Assembly (NCBI RefSeq): GCF_042767895.1
Contig: NC_091576.1
Coordinates: 24,439,324 to 24,451,823 of the forward strand
Source of the DNA: Penaeus vannamei
Taxonomy: Eukaryota; Arthropoda; Malacostraca; Decapoda; Penaeidae
Direction: 5' to 3'
Length of the DNA: 12,500 bases
This document shows, in pieces, positions 1 to 7,640 of the stretch. A model generated the notes under the pieces. It did no database searches. It was not told the DNA's origin and was given only the letters and a program-made list of their open reading frames with translations. Within the stretch, counting starts at the first letter, position 1; each line of letters opens with the position of its first letter. Position numbers and translations under genes: made by a program.

Positions 1-560
1 AAGGAAGGGGAGAGGACGTGGAGAATTGGGAAAGGAGGAAAGGCAAGTATGGAGAACTGGGTGAGGAGGAAGGGAAGAGGACGAATAAAATTGAGAATGG
101 AGGACAAGAGAGAGAGAGAGAGAATAGAAATGAGGAGAGAGAGGGTGAGCAGAGTTGGGAAAGGAGACGAGAAGAATTAAGAAAGGAGGAAGGGAAGGAG
201 AAGAAGAGAATTGGGAAAGTAGGAAAGACAGCTGTGGATAATTGAGAGAGAAGGAAGGGGAGATGACGAAGAGAATTGGGAATGGAGGAAGAGAAGTGGG
301 AGACAGGAAATGGGAAAGGAGGAAAGAGAGTTGTGGAGAACTGGAAAAGAAGGAGAGAGAATTGAGAAAGGAAGAAAGAGAGATGTGGAGAATTGGTAAA
401 GGAGGAGGAAGAGAGGACGAGAAGAATTGGAAAAGAAGAAAAGAGAGATTGGAGAATTGGTAAAGGAGGAGGATGAGAGGACAAGAAGAATTGGGAAAGG
501 TGGAAAGAGGATGAGGAGAATTGGGAAAGGAGGGAAGAGAGAGAATGGGAAGAATTTAAC
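1..560 (+). repeat. Degenerate purine-rich minisatellite (GAATTGGGAAAGGAGG family)
   Basis: The plus strand is almost entirely A and G, with scattered T. The anchor GAATTGG recurs near 23, 208, 273, 390, 424, 454, 488 and 518, with a GAACTGG variant near 53 and 337. Late spacings alternate 34, 30, 34, 30, and 208/273/337 are 64-65 apart. This points to a dimeric unit of about 64 bp that has decayed by point mutation and GA-run expansion. The array probably extends beyond the left edge. Open frames here (for example 18-245) are rich in E, R, K and G because of composition only; I see no gene. Confidence 0.75.
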
Positions 561-790
561 AGGAAGGAGATGAAGAAAGAGAGAGAAAAGGAGCGACTAT
601 TGAGTCCGAGAGGAAGGAAGGGATTAGAGAGAAGAGGGAATGAATCTTACGAAAAAATAAAAGAAAAAAAATAGAATGAGAAGAACGACAGAAAAGGAAC
701 TGATAAAAAGGGCCCAGACGACAAAGAGAGAAAATAATATATGAAAAGGCGAAGGAGAAAGGGATGAAACAGAGAGAAAGCAACGAATGA
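561..790 (+). repeat. Purine-rich low-complexity DNA without clear period
   Basis: An A/G-rich stretch continues the composition of the block to its left, but the GAATTGG anchor is gone. It has several A-runs (for example around 655-672) and no recognisable gene or regular unit. The minus-strand open frame at 556-783 is a composition artefact rich in S, F and L. Confidence 0.5.
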
Positions 791-1033
791 AAAGAAATAA
801 ATTAGAAAGAAGAAAAAAAATATTCTAAGATGAGAAACGGGAAATAGATCTTCAAAAAAAAAGACGAAAGAAGAGAGAATGAAGAATGATGAATGGAAGA
901 AGAACAGTAGAAGAAATAAATTAGAAAGAAGAAGAAAAAAAATATTCGGAGATGAAAAAAACGGGAAAGAGATCTTTAAAAAAAAGACGAAAGAAGAGAG
1001 TATGAAGAATGATGAAAGGAAGAAGAGCAGTTG
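791..1033 (+). repeat. Tandem direct duplication, unit about 120 bp
   Basis: Copy 1 (about 791-909) and copy 2 (about 910-1033) share the same ordered landmarks: AGAAATAAATTAGAAAGAAG, an A-run followed by ATATTC, GAGATG/AAGATG, ACGGGAAA, AGATCTT, a second A-run, AGACGAAAGAAGAGAG and GAAGAATGATGAA. The copies differ by point changes and by A-run and GAA-insert lengths, so the duplication is fairly recent compared with the decayed minisatellite to its left. No coding potential is seen. Confidence 0.85.
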
Positions 1034-1175
1034 AGAACAGAGACTTCGCGGAGCATAATATTCAAGTCATGGCGCCTTGAAAACGTTGCATCTCTGGCGG
1101 AGCTCTCATCCGGGGTCTTGAGAGGGGTAGTTTGGCCGTCTCCGGAAACCGTGAGAGTAGACGGGGAAGCCTCGG
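1034..1175. other. Unique-sequence island between purine and pyrimidine blocks
   Basis: About 140 bp of balanced, non-repetitive sequence with several CpGs sits exactly where the plus strand flips from purine-rich to pyrimidine-rich. A short open stretch passes through it (the ATG frame from 1031) but runs directly into the CCT repeat, so it gives no coding support. I do not recognise it. It could be a remnant of pre-repeat sequence or an unrecognised mobile-element fragment. Confidence 0.5.
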
Positions 1176-1535
1176 TCCTCCCCCCCCTTCCTCCTCCTCT
1201 CCTCCTTCTTCTCCCCCTCCTCCTCTTCTCCTTCTTCCCCTTCCCCCCTCCTCTTCTCCTTATTCCCCTCCCCCTCCTCCTCCTGCTTTCCTTTTGCCCC
1301 CCTCCTCCTCCTCCTCCTCTCTCCCCCTCCTCCTCCTCCTCTCCCCCCTCCTCCTCCTCCTCCTCCTCTCCTTCTTGCCCCCTCCCCCTCCTCCTCCCTC
1401 CTTCTCCCCACCCCCTCCTCCTCCTCTCCTTCCCCTCCCCTTCCTCTCCTTCTCCCCCACCCCCGCCTCCTCCTCTCCTTCCCCCTCCCCTCCTCCTCTC
1501 CTCCTTTCCTTCCCCTCATTCTGCTCACTTCTTCT
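1176..1535 (+). repeat. Polypyrimidine (CCT/TCC)n tract
   Basis: An almost pure C/T tract is built mainly of CCT triplets with short C-runs, and it is imperfect throughout. Long frames on both strands (poly-L/P/S on plus, poly-R/G/E on minus) are products of this repeat. Such a long homopurine-homopyrimidine segment with local mirror symmetry could form an intramolecular triplex (H-DNA); that is inference. Confidence 0.85.
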
Positions 1536-1564
1536 AACACTCCCCCTCATCCGCTGGTTCTCTG

Positions 1565-1686
1565 GCTTCCACTTTCTGTCTCTATGTCTTTGTCTGTCTC
1601 TCGCTCTCTCTCTCTCTTTTACTTTGTTTTTGTTACTCTATTTCCCTGTCTCCCTGCCTCTCTCTCTCTCTCCTCTCCTCTCTTCT

Positions 1687-1726
<40 letters not shown>

Positions 1727-1750
1727 TCTCTCTCCCTCTCTGTCTGTCTT

Positions 1751-1783
<33 letters not shown>

Positions 1784-1790
1784 ATATCTG

Positions 1791-1848
<58 letters not shown>

Positions 1849-1985
1849 CCTATATGCAACATTGTAGGTACGCAGTATATACATATATCAGACAGAGACA
1901 GACATAGATATGGTCAGAGCTGGGCGGACGAAGATCCGTGTAACGATCTATCTATCTACCTGTTTACCTTTCCATCTCTCTCTCT
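1565..1985 (+). repeat. Microsatellite cassette, copy 1
   Basis: A compound (TC)n/(TCTG)n microsatellite carries fixed non-repeat segments. On the left is TTTGTTTTTGTTACTCTATT (1623-1642). In the middle are (TC)n and a (TGTC)n run around 1741-1785. After (TC)n ending at 1844 comes TTGTCCTATATGCAA, then ACGCAGTAT...ATATATCAGACA, GATCCGTGTA near 1933, and a CTAT-rich tail. The same segments recur in the same order in the next copy. The frame crossing this region is a poly-S/L artefact. Confidence 0.8.
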
Positions 1986-2009
1986 ATCTACTTGTCTATT
2001 CTGTCTCTG

Positions 2010-2091
2010 TGTCTCTGTCTCTGTCTCTCTGTCTCTCTCTCTCTCTCTCTCTTTTATTTTGTTTTTGTCACTCTATTTCCCTGTCTGCCTG

Positions 2092-2163
<72 letters not shown>

Positions 2164-2245
2164 CCTATATGCAATATTGTAGATACGCAGTATCTACATA
2201 TATCAGACAAACAGAAAAAGATCCGTGTATCTATCTATCTGCCTG
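2010..2245 (+). repeat. Microsatellite cassette, copy 2
   Basis: The left constant segment is at 2058-2077 and TTGTCCTATATGCAA starts at 2160, followed by ACGCAGTATCTACATATATC and GATCCGTGTA near 2220. The distance between the two constant segments is about 102 bp here against 222 bp in copy 1, because the inner repeat here is pure (TC)n without the TCTG block. A segment of about 28 bp between ATCAGACA and GATCCGTG is also missing. The constant parts are only slightly diverged. Confidence 0.8.
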
Positions 2246-2362
2246 TTTATCTGTCCATCTCTCTATCTATCTATTTATCCATCTCTCTATCTATCTATTT
2301 ATCCATCTCTCTATCTATCTATTTATCCATCACTCTATCTATCTATTTATCCATCTCTCCAT
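2245..2362 (+). repeat. 24-bp minisatellite derived from TATC repeat
   Basis: The unit ATCTCTCTATCTATCTATTT plus ATCC repeats with an exact 24-bp period. The ATTTAT anchors lie at 2273, 2297, 2321 and 2345. The last copies diverge (CACTCTATC, CTCCATC). It is a higher-order unit that arose inside the CTAT tail of cassette copy 2. Confidence 0.85.
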
Positions 2363-2433
2363 CTATCTCTCCCTCATACCCGCCATCCCTCCCTCAATTT
2401 TTTCTCTTACCACACGCCCGCGAGGGATCATGA

Positions 2434-2445
2434 ACGGGCGCCCGT
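2434..2445. repeat. Perfect 12-bp GC palindrome beside poly(T)
   Basis: ACGGGCGCCCGT is self-complementary and lies six bases from the poly(T) tract. CGCCCG at 2415-2420 can also pair with CGGGCG at 2435-2440. The function is unknown. Confidence 0.6.
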
Positions 2446-2449
2446 GTGT

Positions 2450-2450
<1 letters not shown>

Positions 2451-2491
<41 letters not shown>
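2451..2491 (-). repeat. Long poly(T), a possible retroposon poly(A) tail on the minus strand
   Basis: A pure run of 41 T. Read on the minus strand it is a poly(A) tract lying 3' of the unique segment 2492-2647, the expected position for a retroposed tail. No Pol III A/B boxes, reverse transcriptase or target-site duplication could be recognised, so slippage-expanded poly(T) remains possible. Confidence 0.5.
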
Positions 2492-2492
<1 letters not shown>

Positions 2493-2647
2493 TGAACACG
2501 AACTTAGACAGTGTTTGTAAAAAGCTGACACACTGCCAAATACTTCCCCCGGAGTGTGGATAGTAAGAAGGCAATTTATCATACACAAAAAAGGGAGGAG
2601 AACAAGATAAGCTGTCTGGAAGTCATGCAGCGTTGCGCCGGTGCGTG
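2492..2647. other. Unique spacer between two poly(T) tracts
   Basis: 156 bp of non-repetitive sequence lies between the two poly(T) runs. It could be the body of a short minus-strand retroposon ending in the 41-nt tail. I see no tRNA-like boxes in it and no coding potential. Confidence 0.35.
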
Positions 2648-2674
2648 TTTTTTTTTTTTTTTTTTTTTTTTTTT
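2648..2674 (-). repeat. Second poly(T) tract
   Basis: A pure run of 27 T, followed by GCC and eight further T. Like the first tract it is preceded by a GC-rich segment ending in GTG repeats (GGTGCGTG here, CCGTGTGTG there). The sequence from 2675 to 2836 is unique and shows no gene. Confidence 0.6.
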
Positions 2675-2836
2675 GCCTTTTTTTTCTTCGTCTTCACCAC
2701 GGAGAGAAGTTTTTAAAAAGGAAAGTTGTGGCGAAATAATTTCACAAAATTGGATTAAGACAGTACTCGTGATGGTAGAGTGAAATATATGTTGATATTA
2801 ACTGGAACAGAATCTGACTGACTTTACCTGCAGTAA

Positions 2837-3170
<334 letters not shown>

Positions 3171-3905
3171 TTCTGGCTCAGTTACCCCTCGCCCTAGGTT
3201 CTCTTCGATCCAAAATGTCTTCCCATTTGCAGAAAGTCTCCGGGTTAAAGCATTTTTCATCTGGGGAATCGCCTGATGTGTTTACCCCCTTGCGATGTGG
3301 TATATCCTTGTTTTCGTCGGTCGGAATCCAATAAAAAAAGAAGAAATCTAAAAGCAAAGATAACACAAAGAGCAACCCCTCCACCTCCCACCTTTCCCCA
3401 CCTTCGAAGAGAGAGAGAGAAAAACAAAAAACAAAAAAAAAGCATCGATAAAATGAAATGAACCGATTCCCTTCAGACCCGAAACTCCGACCAAAACATT
3501 CCGATCCGAACCATTAACCTATAAACACCATCAAATACCTCGTTAACAGACTAATTCCCGCTTTCTCATTGCCCCTTGATGGGTCAGCACCTGTAACTGC
3601 CTTTTCGCTCTAAACGATCTATGCCAGAGCGGGGATGTTAGTTTAATGAAGCGAAAGTCAGCAGAAATGCCATCAGCTTGACGAGTGTGATATTCCCCTT
3701 TTATTATTATTGTATACCGTGCATTTATACATTTTGTCAGATTTTATATTTGTTTATTTGTATTTTTTTTATGATGCGTTTGTATTTCTGTGTGACTAAA
3801 GACGGTTTTATACTGTTCCTGTTTTGGTTATTGTTCTAGAAAATTACATATCATCGCAAGGGTTTGCTTTAAGTTTATGCAACTTGTTTTGAAAAAATAT
3901 ATATA
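3171..3905. other. Longest unique stretch; no gene recognised
   Basis: Mixed-composition, non-repetitive DNA. It contains a GA run near 3409-3420, A-rich segments at 3331-3345 and 3421-3441, and an AT-rich part from about 3690. Short open frames (up to about 70 codons) show no recognisable domain or consistent splice signals. The right end may belong to the retroelement fragment described next. Confidence 0.5.
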
Positions 3906-3955
3906 AATTGTAACGTTTCGAGTCCAACGATTCTCCTCATCAGACGGTAAAGGAA
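3906..3955 (-). mobile_element. Hammerhead-ribozyme-like core, probable Penelope-like element terminal-repeat fragment
   Basis: On the minus strand, CTGATGA (3943 to 3937) is followed by a short helix II candidate. GAG (3935-3933) can pair with CTC (3922-3920), with an inner TC/GA pairing and GTTG loop. The strand then reads GAAAC (3919 to 3915) and GTTAC. CUGAUGA ... GAAA is the conserved catalytic core of hammerhead ribozymes, and hammerhead motifs followed by AAACGTTAC-like sequence are known from the terminal repeats of Penelope-like retroelements. I see no helix III partner (GTAACGT-like) with a UH cleavage site nearby, so this is a half or decayed motif. One unpaired G sits between CTGATGA and helix II. 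No reverse transcriptase or GIY-YIG domain is in the window. Confidence 0.45.
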
Positions 3956-3960
3956 CGAAA

Positions 3961-4028
3961 TAGGTCCTATTCTCTCTCTCCCTCTCTCTTCTACTTTGTT
4001 TTTGTCACTCTATTTCTCTGTCTGCTTG

Positions 4029-4121
<93 letters not shown>
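3961..4121 (+). repeat. Microsatellite cassette, copy 3 (left half) with (TC)n
   Basis: TTTGTTTTTGTCACTCTATT (3995-4014) and the following TCTGTCTGCTTGCTTC match copies 1 and 2, including the CTCTTCTAC/CTCTTTTAC sequence before it. A perfect (TC)n of about 90 bp follows to 4121. The array then exits into unrelated sequence (ACCGTTCG...) rather than the TTGTCCTATATGCAA segment of the other copies, so this copy is truncated on the right. Confidence 0.75.
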
Positions 4122-4123
<2 letters not shown>

Positions 4124-4495
4124 CGTTCGTAGCTTTATTATGGTCTGAACACCTCATAAACAAACATGAATTTAACAGCCTCAAAAAAGTAAACAGACCA
4201 AGATCCACTAAACCGGCAAGAACAATAAGAAATACTATACCCATAAGTCAACCCAAAGCGAAGACATCCCCAAGCAATATCAAAGAAAAAAGAAAAAGCA
4301 GAAAAAAAGGAAAAGCATATCCAAACTCCTTGAAGCAATAAGTAATCGAAGTACTTGAGAATCGGAGGATAAGACCGGCGAATCGATGAGCAAATAGTGT
4401 AATAAAGAGGATCCAGAGGCCTTTTCGATCCCCCTTGATACCCGGTCGAGTCCCCGAGTGTGTTTTAAGAGATCAGAAACCGATTTCTGATAGAT
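4122..4495. other. Unique A/C-rich sequence; no gene recognised
   Basis: Non-repetitive, with few T on the plus strand until about 4340. The minus strand has two overlapping short open frames with hydrophobic stretches (within 4138-4338), but no recognisable protein. A perfect inverted repeat, ATCAGAAA-CCGA-TTTCTGAT, lies at 4472-4491. Confidence 0.45.
4472..4491. repeat. Short inverted repeat, 8-bp arms, 4-nt loop
   Basis: ATCAGAAA and TTTCTGAT are exact reverse complements around CCGA. The role is unknown. There is no U-run or other terminator context. Confidence 0.7.
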
Positions 4496-4670
4496 GGGGG
4501 GGGGGGCGGGGAGGTGGGAACTCGTTTCGGAAGGAGACGACGCGGCGGCTGGGTCGGTCCCTGTGCCACGGAAGGAGGGTGTCGGGTCCCCTGTGGGGCG
4601 TGGAGGGAAGGAAGGGGACTGCAGTTTGTAATGGGTGGCGGTGGGGTGGATGTTATTCTCTGGTTCTGGT
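4496..4670. other. GC-rich unique segment starting with an 11-G run
   Basis: It starts with 11 consecutive G (4496-4506) and continues with G-rich, non-repetitive sequence containing several CpGs up to the microsatellite. Frames open through here continue into repeat sequence and give no support for a gene. Confidence 0.5.
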
Positions 4671-5205
<535 letters not shown>

Positions 5206-5231
5206 ACATACCTAAACCTAATAGAGGCAGG

Positions 5232-5236
<5 letters not shown>

Positions 5237-5279
<43 letters not shown>
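5237..5279 (+). repeat. (AG)n microsatellite
   Basis: A perfect AG dinucleotide run of about 43 bp. A short linker (5206-5236) with ACCTAAACCTAAT and GGCAGGCAG separates it from the TA array. Confidence 0.9.
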
Positions 5280-5281
<2 letters not shown>

Positions 5282-5660
5282 TATATGTTTTACATTTTTC
5301 TTTTCTTTTCAATTTTTCTACCTTTTTGCGTGCGCTCGTATATATCATAAACGTGCTTTGCTGTGGCACCTAGAATCCAAAATGTGACAGAATATGCAAA
5401 ACGCCGAAAAGTGGGGAAAAAAGTCCTCCCCCTTCAAAAATACAGAGATAATTAAATGCGAGACAAAGACCCGTTGCCAGAGACCGTAAAAGAACGCGGA
5501 CACTTGAGCCGAAACACAAAGAACTCGGATAACAGACGCGCAGGACACAGACCGAGAGGCCGACAGACAGATCGACAGGACGGGCAGACGAGCAATTTCT
5601 TGGTCTAGGGAGTTGCTTCTCCAGTTTCACCAATTAGATGGGAAAACACAGAACGACTCC
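5280..5660. other. Unique sequence; no gene recognised
   Basis: Mixed composition, non-repetitive apart from a GACAGACAGATCGACAG patch near 5562-5578. The minus-strand frames at 5345-5633 (67-87 codons) overlap each other in different registers and show no family features, so I do not call a gene. Confidence 0.45.
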
Positions 5661-5690
5661 TAACCCCCCCTACCCCACCCCCACCCCCTT

Positions 5691-5721
<31 letters not shown>
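5661..5721 (+). repeat. C-rich tract followed by poly(A)26
   Basis: A C-rich segment (CCCCCCCTACCCCACCC...) is followed by 26 A (5696-5721) and GAAGAGAGAG. It could be a decayed plus-strand retroposon tail, but no element body is recognisable upstream. Confidence 0.6.
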
Positions 5722-5903
5722 GAAGAGAGAGAATTTATATCGCCGCCATTTTGCTCGTTTTCTCGGGTCTTCAGGGGGTCATCGTGGATTTTGGGGTCAT
5801 GGGTTTTTTTAAGGTGTGTATGGGGGTCGGGGGTTGGTGAAGGGGAAGTGGGGGGGTCGCTGAGTCATTGATATGTGTATGGGGGTCGAGAGGAGGAGGG
5901 GGG

Positions 5904-6110
5904 TTGTGTTCAGTGGTGGGGGAGAAGGGGTTGTGTTTAGTGATGGAGGGAGGGTCGAGAGGTGGAGGGGGTTGTGTTCAGTGGTGGGGGGAAGGGGGTT
6001 GTGTTTAGTGGTGGAGGGGAAGGGGGTTGTGTTCAGTGGTGGGGGGAAGGGGGGTTGTGTTCAGTAGTAGGGGGAGGGGGTTGTTTTTAGTGATGGAGGG
6101 AGGGGTTCAA
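5904..6110 (+). repeat. G-rich 27-28 bp minisatellite
   Basis: The unit begins TTGTGTTCAGTGGTGG and continues with G-runs and GAAGGGGG. Unit starts are at 5904, 5931, 5972, 5999, 6027, 6055 and 6081, giving spacings of 27, 41, 27, 28, 28 and 26. The 41-bp interval carries an extra GTCGAGAGGTGGAG-like insert. It lies in a G-rich block (about 5770-6181) that ends with a run of 14 G (6168-6181). Each unit has several G-runs, so G-quadruplex formation on the plus strand is plausible. Confidence 0.85.
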
Positions 6111-6181
6111 GAGGGGGAGGGTAGTGTTTGTGATTAGCGGTGTGAGGGAGGGGGGTGTATGCGTGTTGGGGGGGGGGGGGG

Positions 6182-6580
6182 CTTTGAAAATTCGTGCCAA
6201 TCCTTTTGTATCTTCTTGCTTTAATACACGTGTATATATTTACTTCGTGGTTGTTTACTTGTTTGGATGCGCCACAAATATCTCTACACCCATAGCTAAT
6301 AGTAAACTTATTTAAATAGCATTTTGGAACTGTCTGACATATCATAGTGTGAAGAAGCATCCGTGATAAATGTTATAACAGTGATAATATATAATGTTAT
6401 AACAGTAAGATATAATGTGATAACAGTTAGAACAGCGTGACTCAGTGTCTGTATCAACAATAAAGATCGTATTATTAACTATGTAACAACAGTTTCAATA
6501 AAGATGATGGTGACAAATGCTCATGAAGACAATAAGAAGCAATTTCTCAAGACGTATAAAATATCCTTGTTTTTCTTATC
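6182..6580. other. AT-rich unique island with short TGTTATAACAG tandem repeat
   Basis: Balanced to AT-rich sequence between the G-rich block and a C/T-rich block. At about 6364-6440 a short unit (ATAATGTTATAACAGT-like) occurs three times with spacings of 24 and 21 bp. Two AATAAAG motifs occur (near 6460 and 6498). These resemble polyadenylation signals but have no supported transcript around them. No gene is recognised. Confidence 0.5.
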
Positions 6581-7342
6581 TTCCCTCTCTCTCTCCTCTC
6601 CCATCCTCTCTCTCTCTCTACCTCTCCCTCCCTCCCTTCCTCCCCTCCGTTTATCTTCAAATCTTCTTATTTGCTTTATTTCTTTCCTTGTTCCATTACC
6701 TCTCCCGTACCCTTTTCCTTTCCTTTTCCCTTCCTCTCCTCCGTCACTTTTCCTCCCTCCATCCACCCCCTTTCTCCCTCCCACCTCCTTCTATCCCCCA
6801 TTCCCTCTCCCTTTCCCCTTCTACTCCCCTTCCTTCCACTCCCCCATCCTTCTACCCCCTTTCCCTCTCCTCTCCCTCCATCCAATTCCCTTCCCCCTCC
6901 CCCTCCCCCCCCTTTCCTCTCCCCTTCCCCTTCTTTACACCCCCCTTTTCTCTCCCCCTTCCCCCTCCCCCTTCCACCCTCCCTTCCTTCTCTCCTTCTT
7001 CTCCTTGTTCTCCTTCTTATCCCCTTATCCTTTCTCACCTCTTCGCCCCATGTGTCATCGGGTTATTCCCCCTCCCCCTGCCCTCCCCTCTTGATCCCCC
7101 TCCACCCTCCTCAGCCCCCATCTAGACTTCCCCTACCCTTCACCCACGCCTGATACCCCCTTCCCCCTGTTCCTATCCCATACTACCCCTATACCCACCC
7201 CCTTCCCTTCCCCTGCCCTCATCCCATCCCTAATACGGACCCCTGCCCCTACTCTAATATCACACCCCCAACCCCTCCTACAGATAGAAACAGATAAACA
7301 CTTAATTTTACAAAGACTCCCTCTCCTTCCCCCTCCCCCTCC
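6581..7342 (+). repeat. Polypyrimidine low-complexity tract
   Basis: C/T-rich throughout, built of CCCTCC, CCTTCC and TCTCTC segments without a constant period. It becomes more C-rich and gains A (TACCCC) after about 7100. A short A-rich unique patch lies at 7280-7318. The long frames on both strands (196-202 codons of P/S/L/F, or G/R/E on minus) reflect the absence of stops. Confidence 0.8.
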
Positions 7343-7640
7343 CGACCCCCATACTCATTCACAGACTAAGCGACTACCCCCTCCCCCCGTCCCCTTACCT
7401 CATACCCCACCCTTTCCCCCACCCCATCTCCCATCTCTCCCCTCCCCTCCACAACACCCCTCCCCCCACCCGACCCCCATACACATTCAGAAACGAAGCG
7501 ACCACTCTCCTCCCCCTCCTCTTTTACCCCTACCCCCACCCCATCCCCCATCTCTCCCCCTCTCCCCCTCACTCCTACTCGACCCCCCAGGCACCTTCGG
7601 AAAGACTTAGCGACACCTACTCCCCCCCCTTCCCCGTGCA
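7343..7640 (+). repeat. Three-copy tandem repeat, about 110-128 bp
   Basis: Each copy starts with CGACCCCC (7343, 7471, 7580), continues with an A-containing segment (ATAC-CATTC-A--GA-) and then an AGCGAC box, and ends in a long C-rich filler with ACCCCATCCCCCATCTCTCC-like sequence. The third copy is diverged (GGCACCTTCGGAAAGACTTAGCGAC). This family is distinct from the CpG-box array to its right. Confidence 0.65.

Noticed and set aside
1132..2433. 433-codon plus-strand frame
   Set aside because: It consists of CCT, TC, TCTG and TATC repeats translated as P/L/S/Y/I runs. The same repeats give equally long frames in other registers.
4138..4338. A/C-rich plus strand with hydrophobic minus-strand frames, considered as a nuclear mitochondrial insertion
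   Set aside because: I could not match it to any mitochondrial protein or RNA, and both frames need stops to be ignored. A search against crustacean mitogenomes would settle it.
4370..4465. tRNA-like or SINE B-box (GGTCGAGTCCCC) with a weak upstream A-box
   Set aside because: The B-box lacks a base of the GGTTCGANTCC consensus and no tRNA fold can be drawn.
5206..5236. ACCTAAACCTAA resembling the arthropod telomere repeat (TTAGG/CCTAA)
   Set aside because: Only two imperfect units spaced by an extra A; no array.
6450..6510. AATAAAG motifs as polyadenylation signals
   Set aside because: AT-rich context makes them likely by chance, and no transcript or coding exon precedes them.
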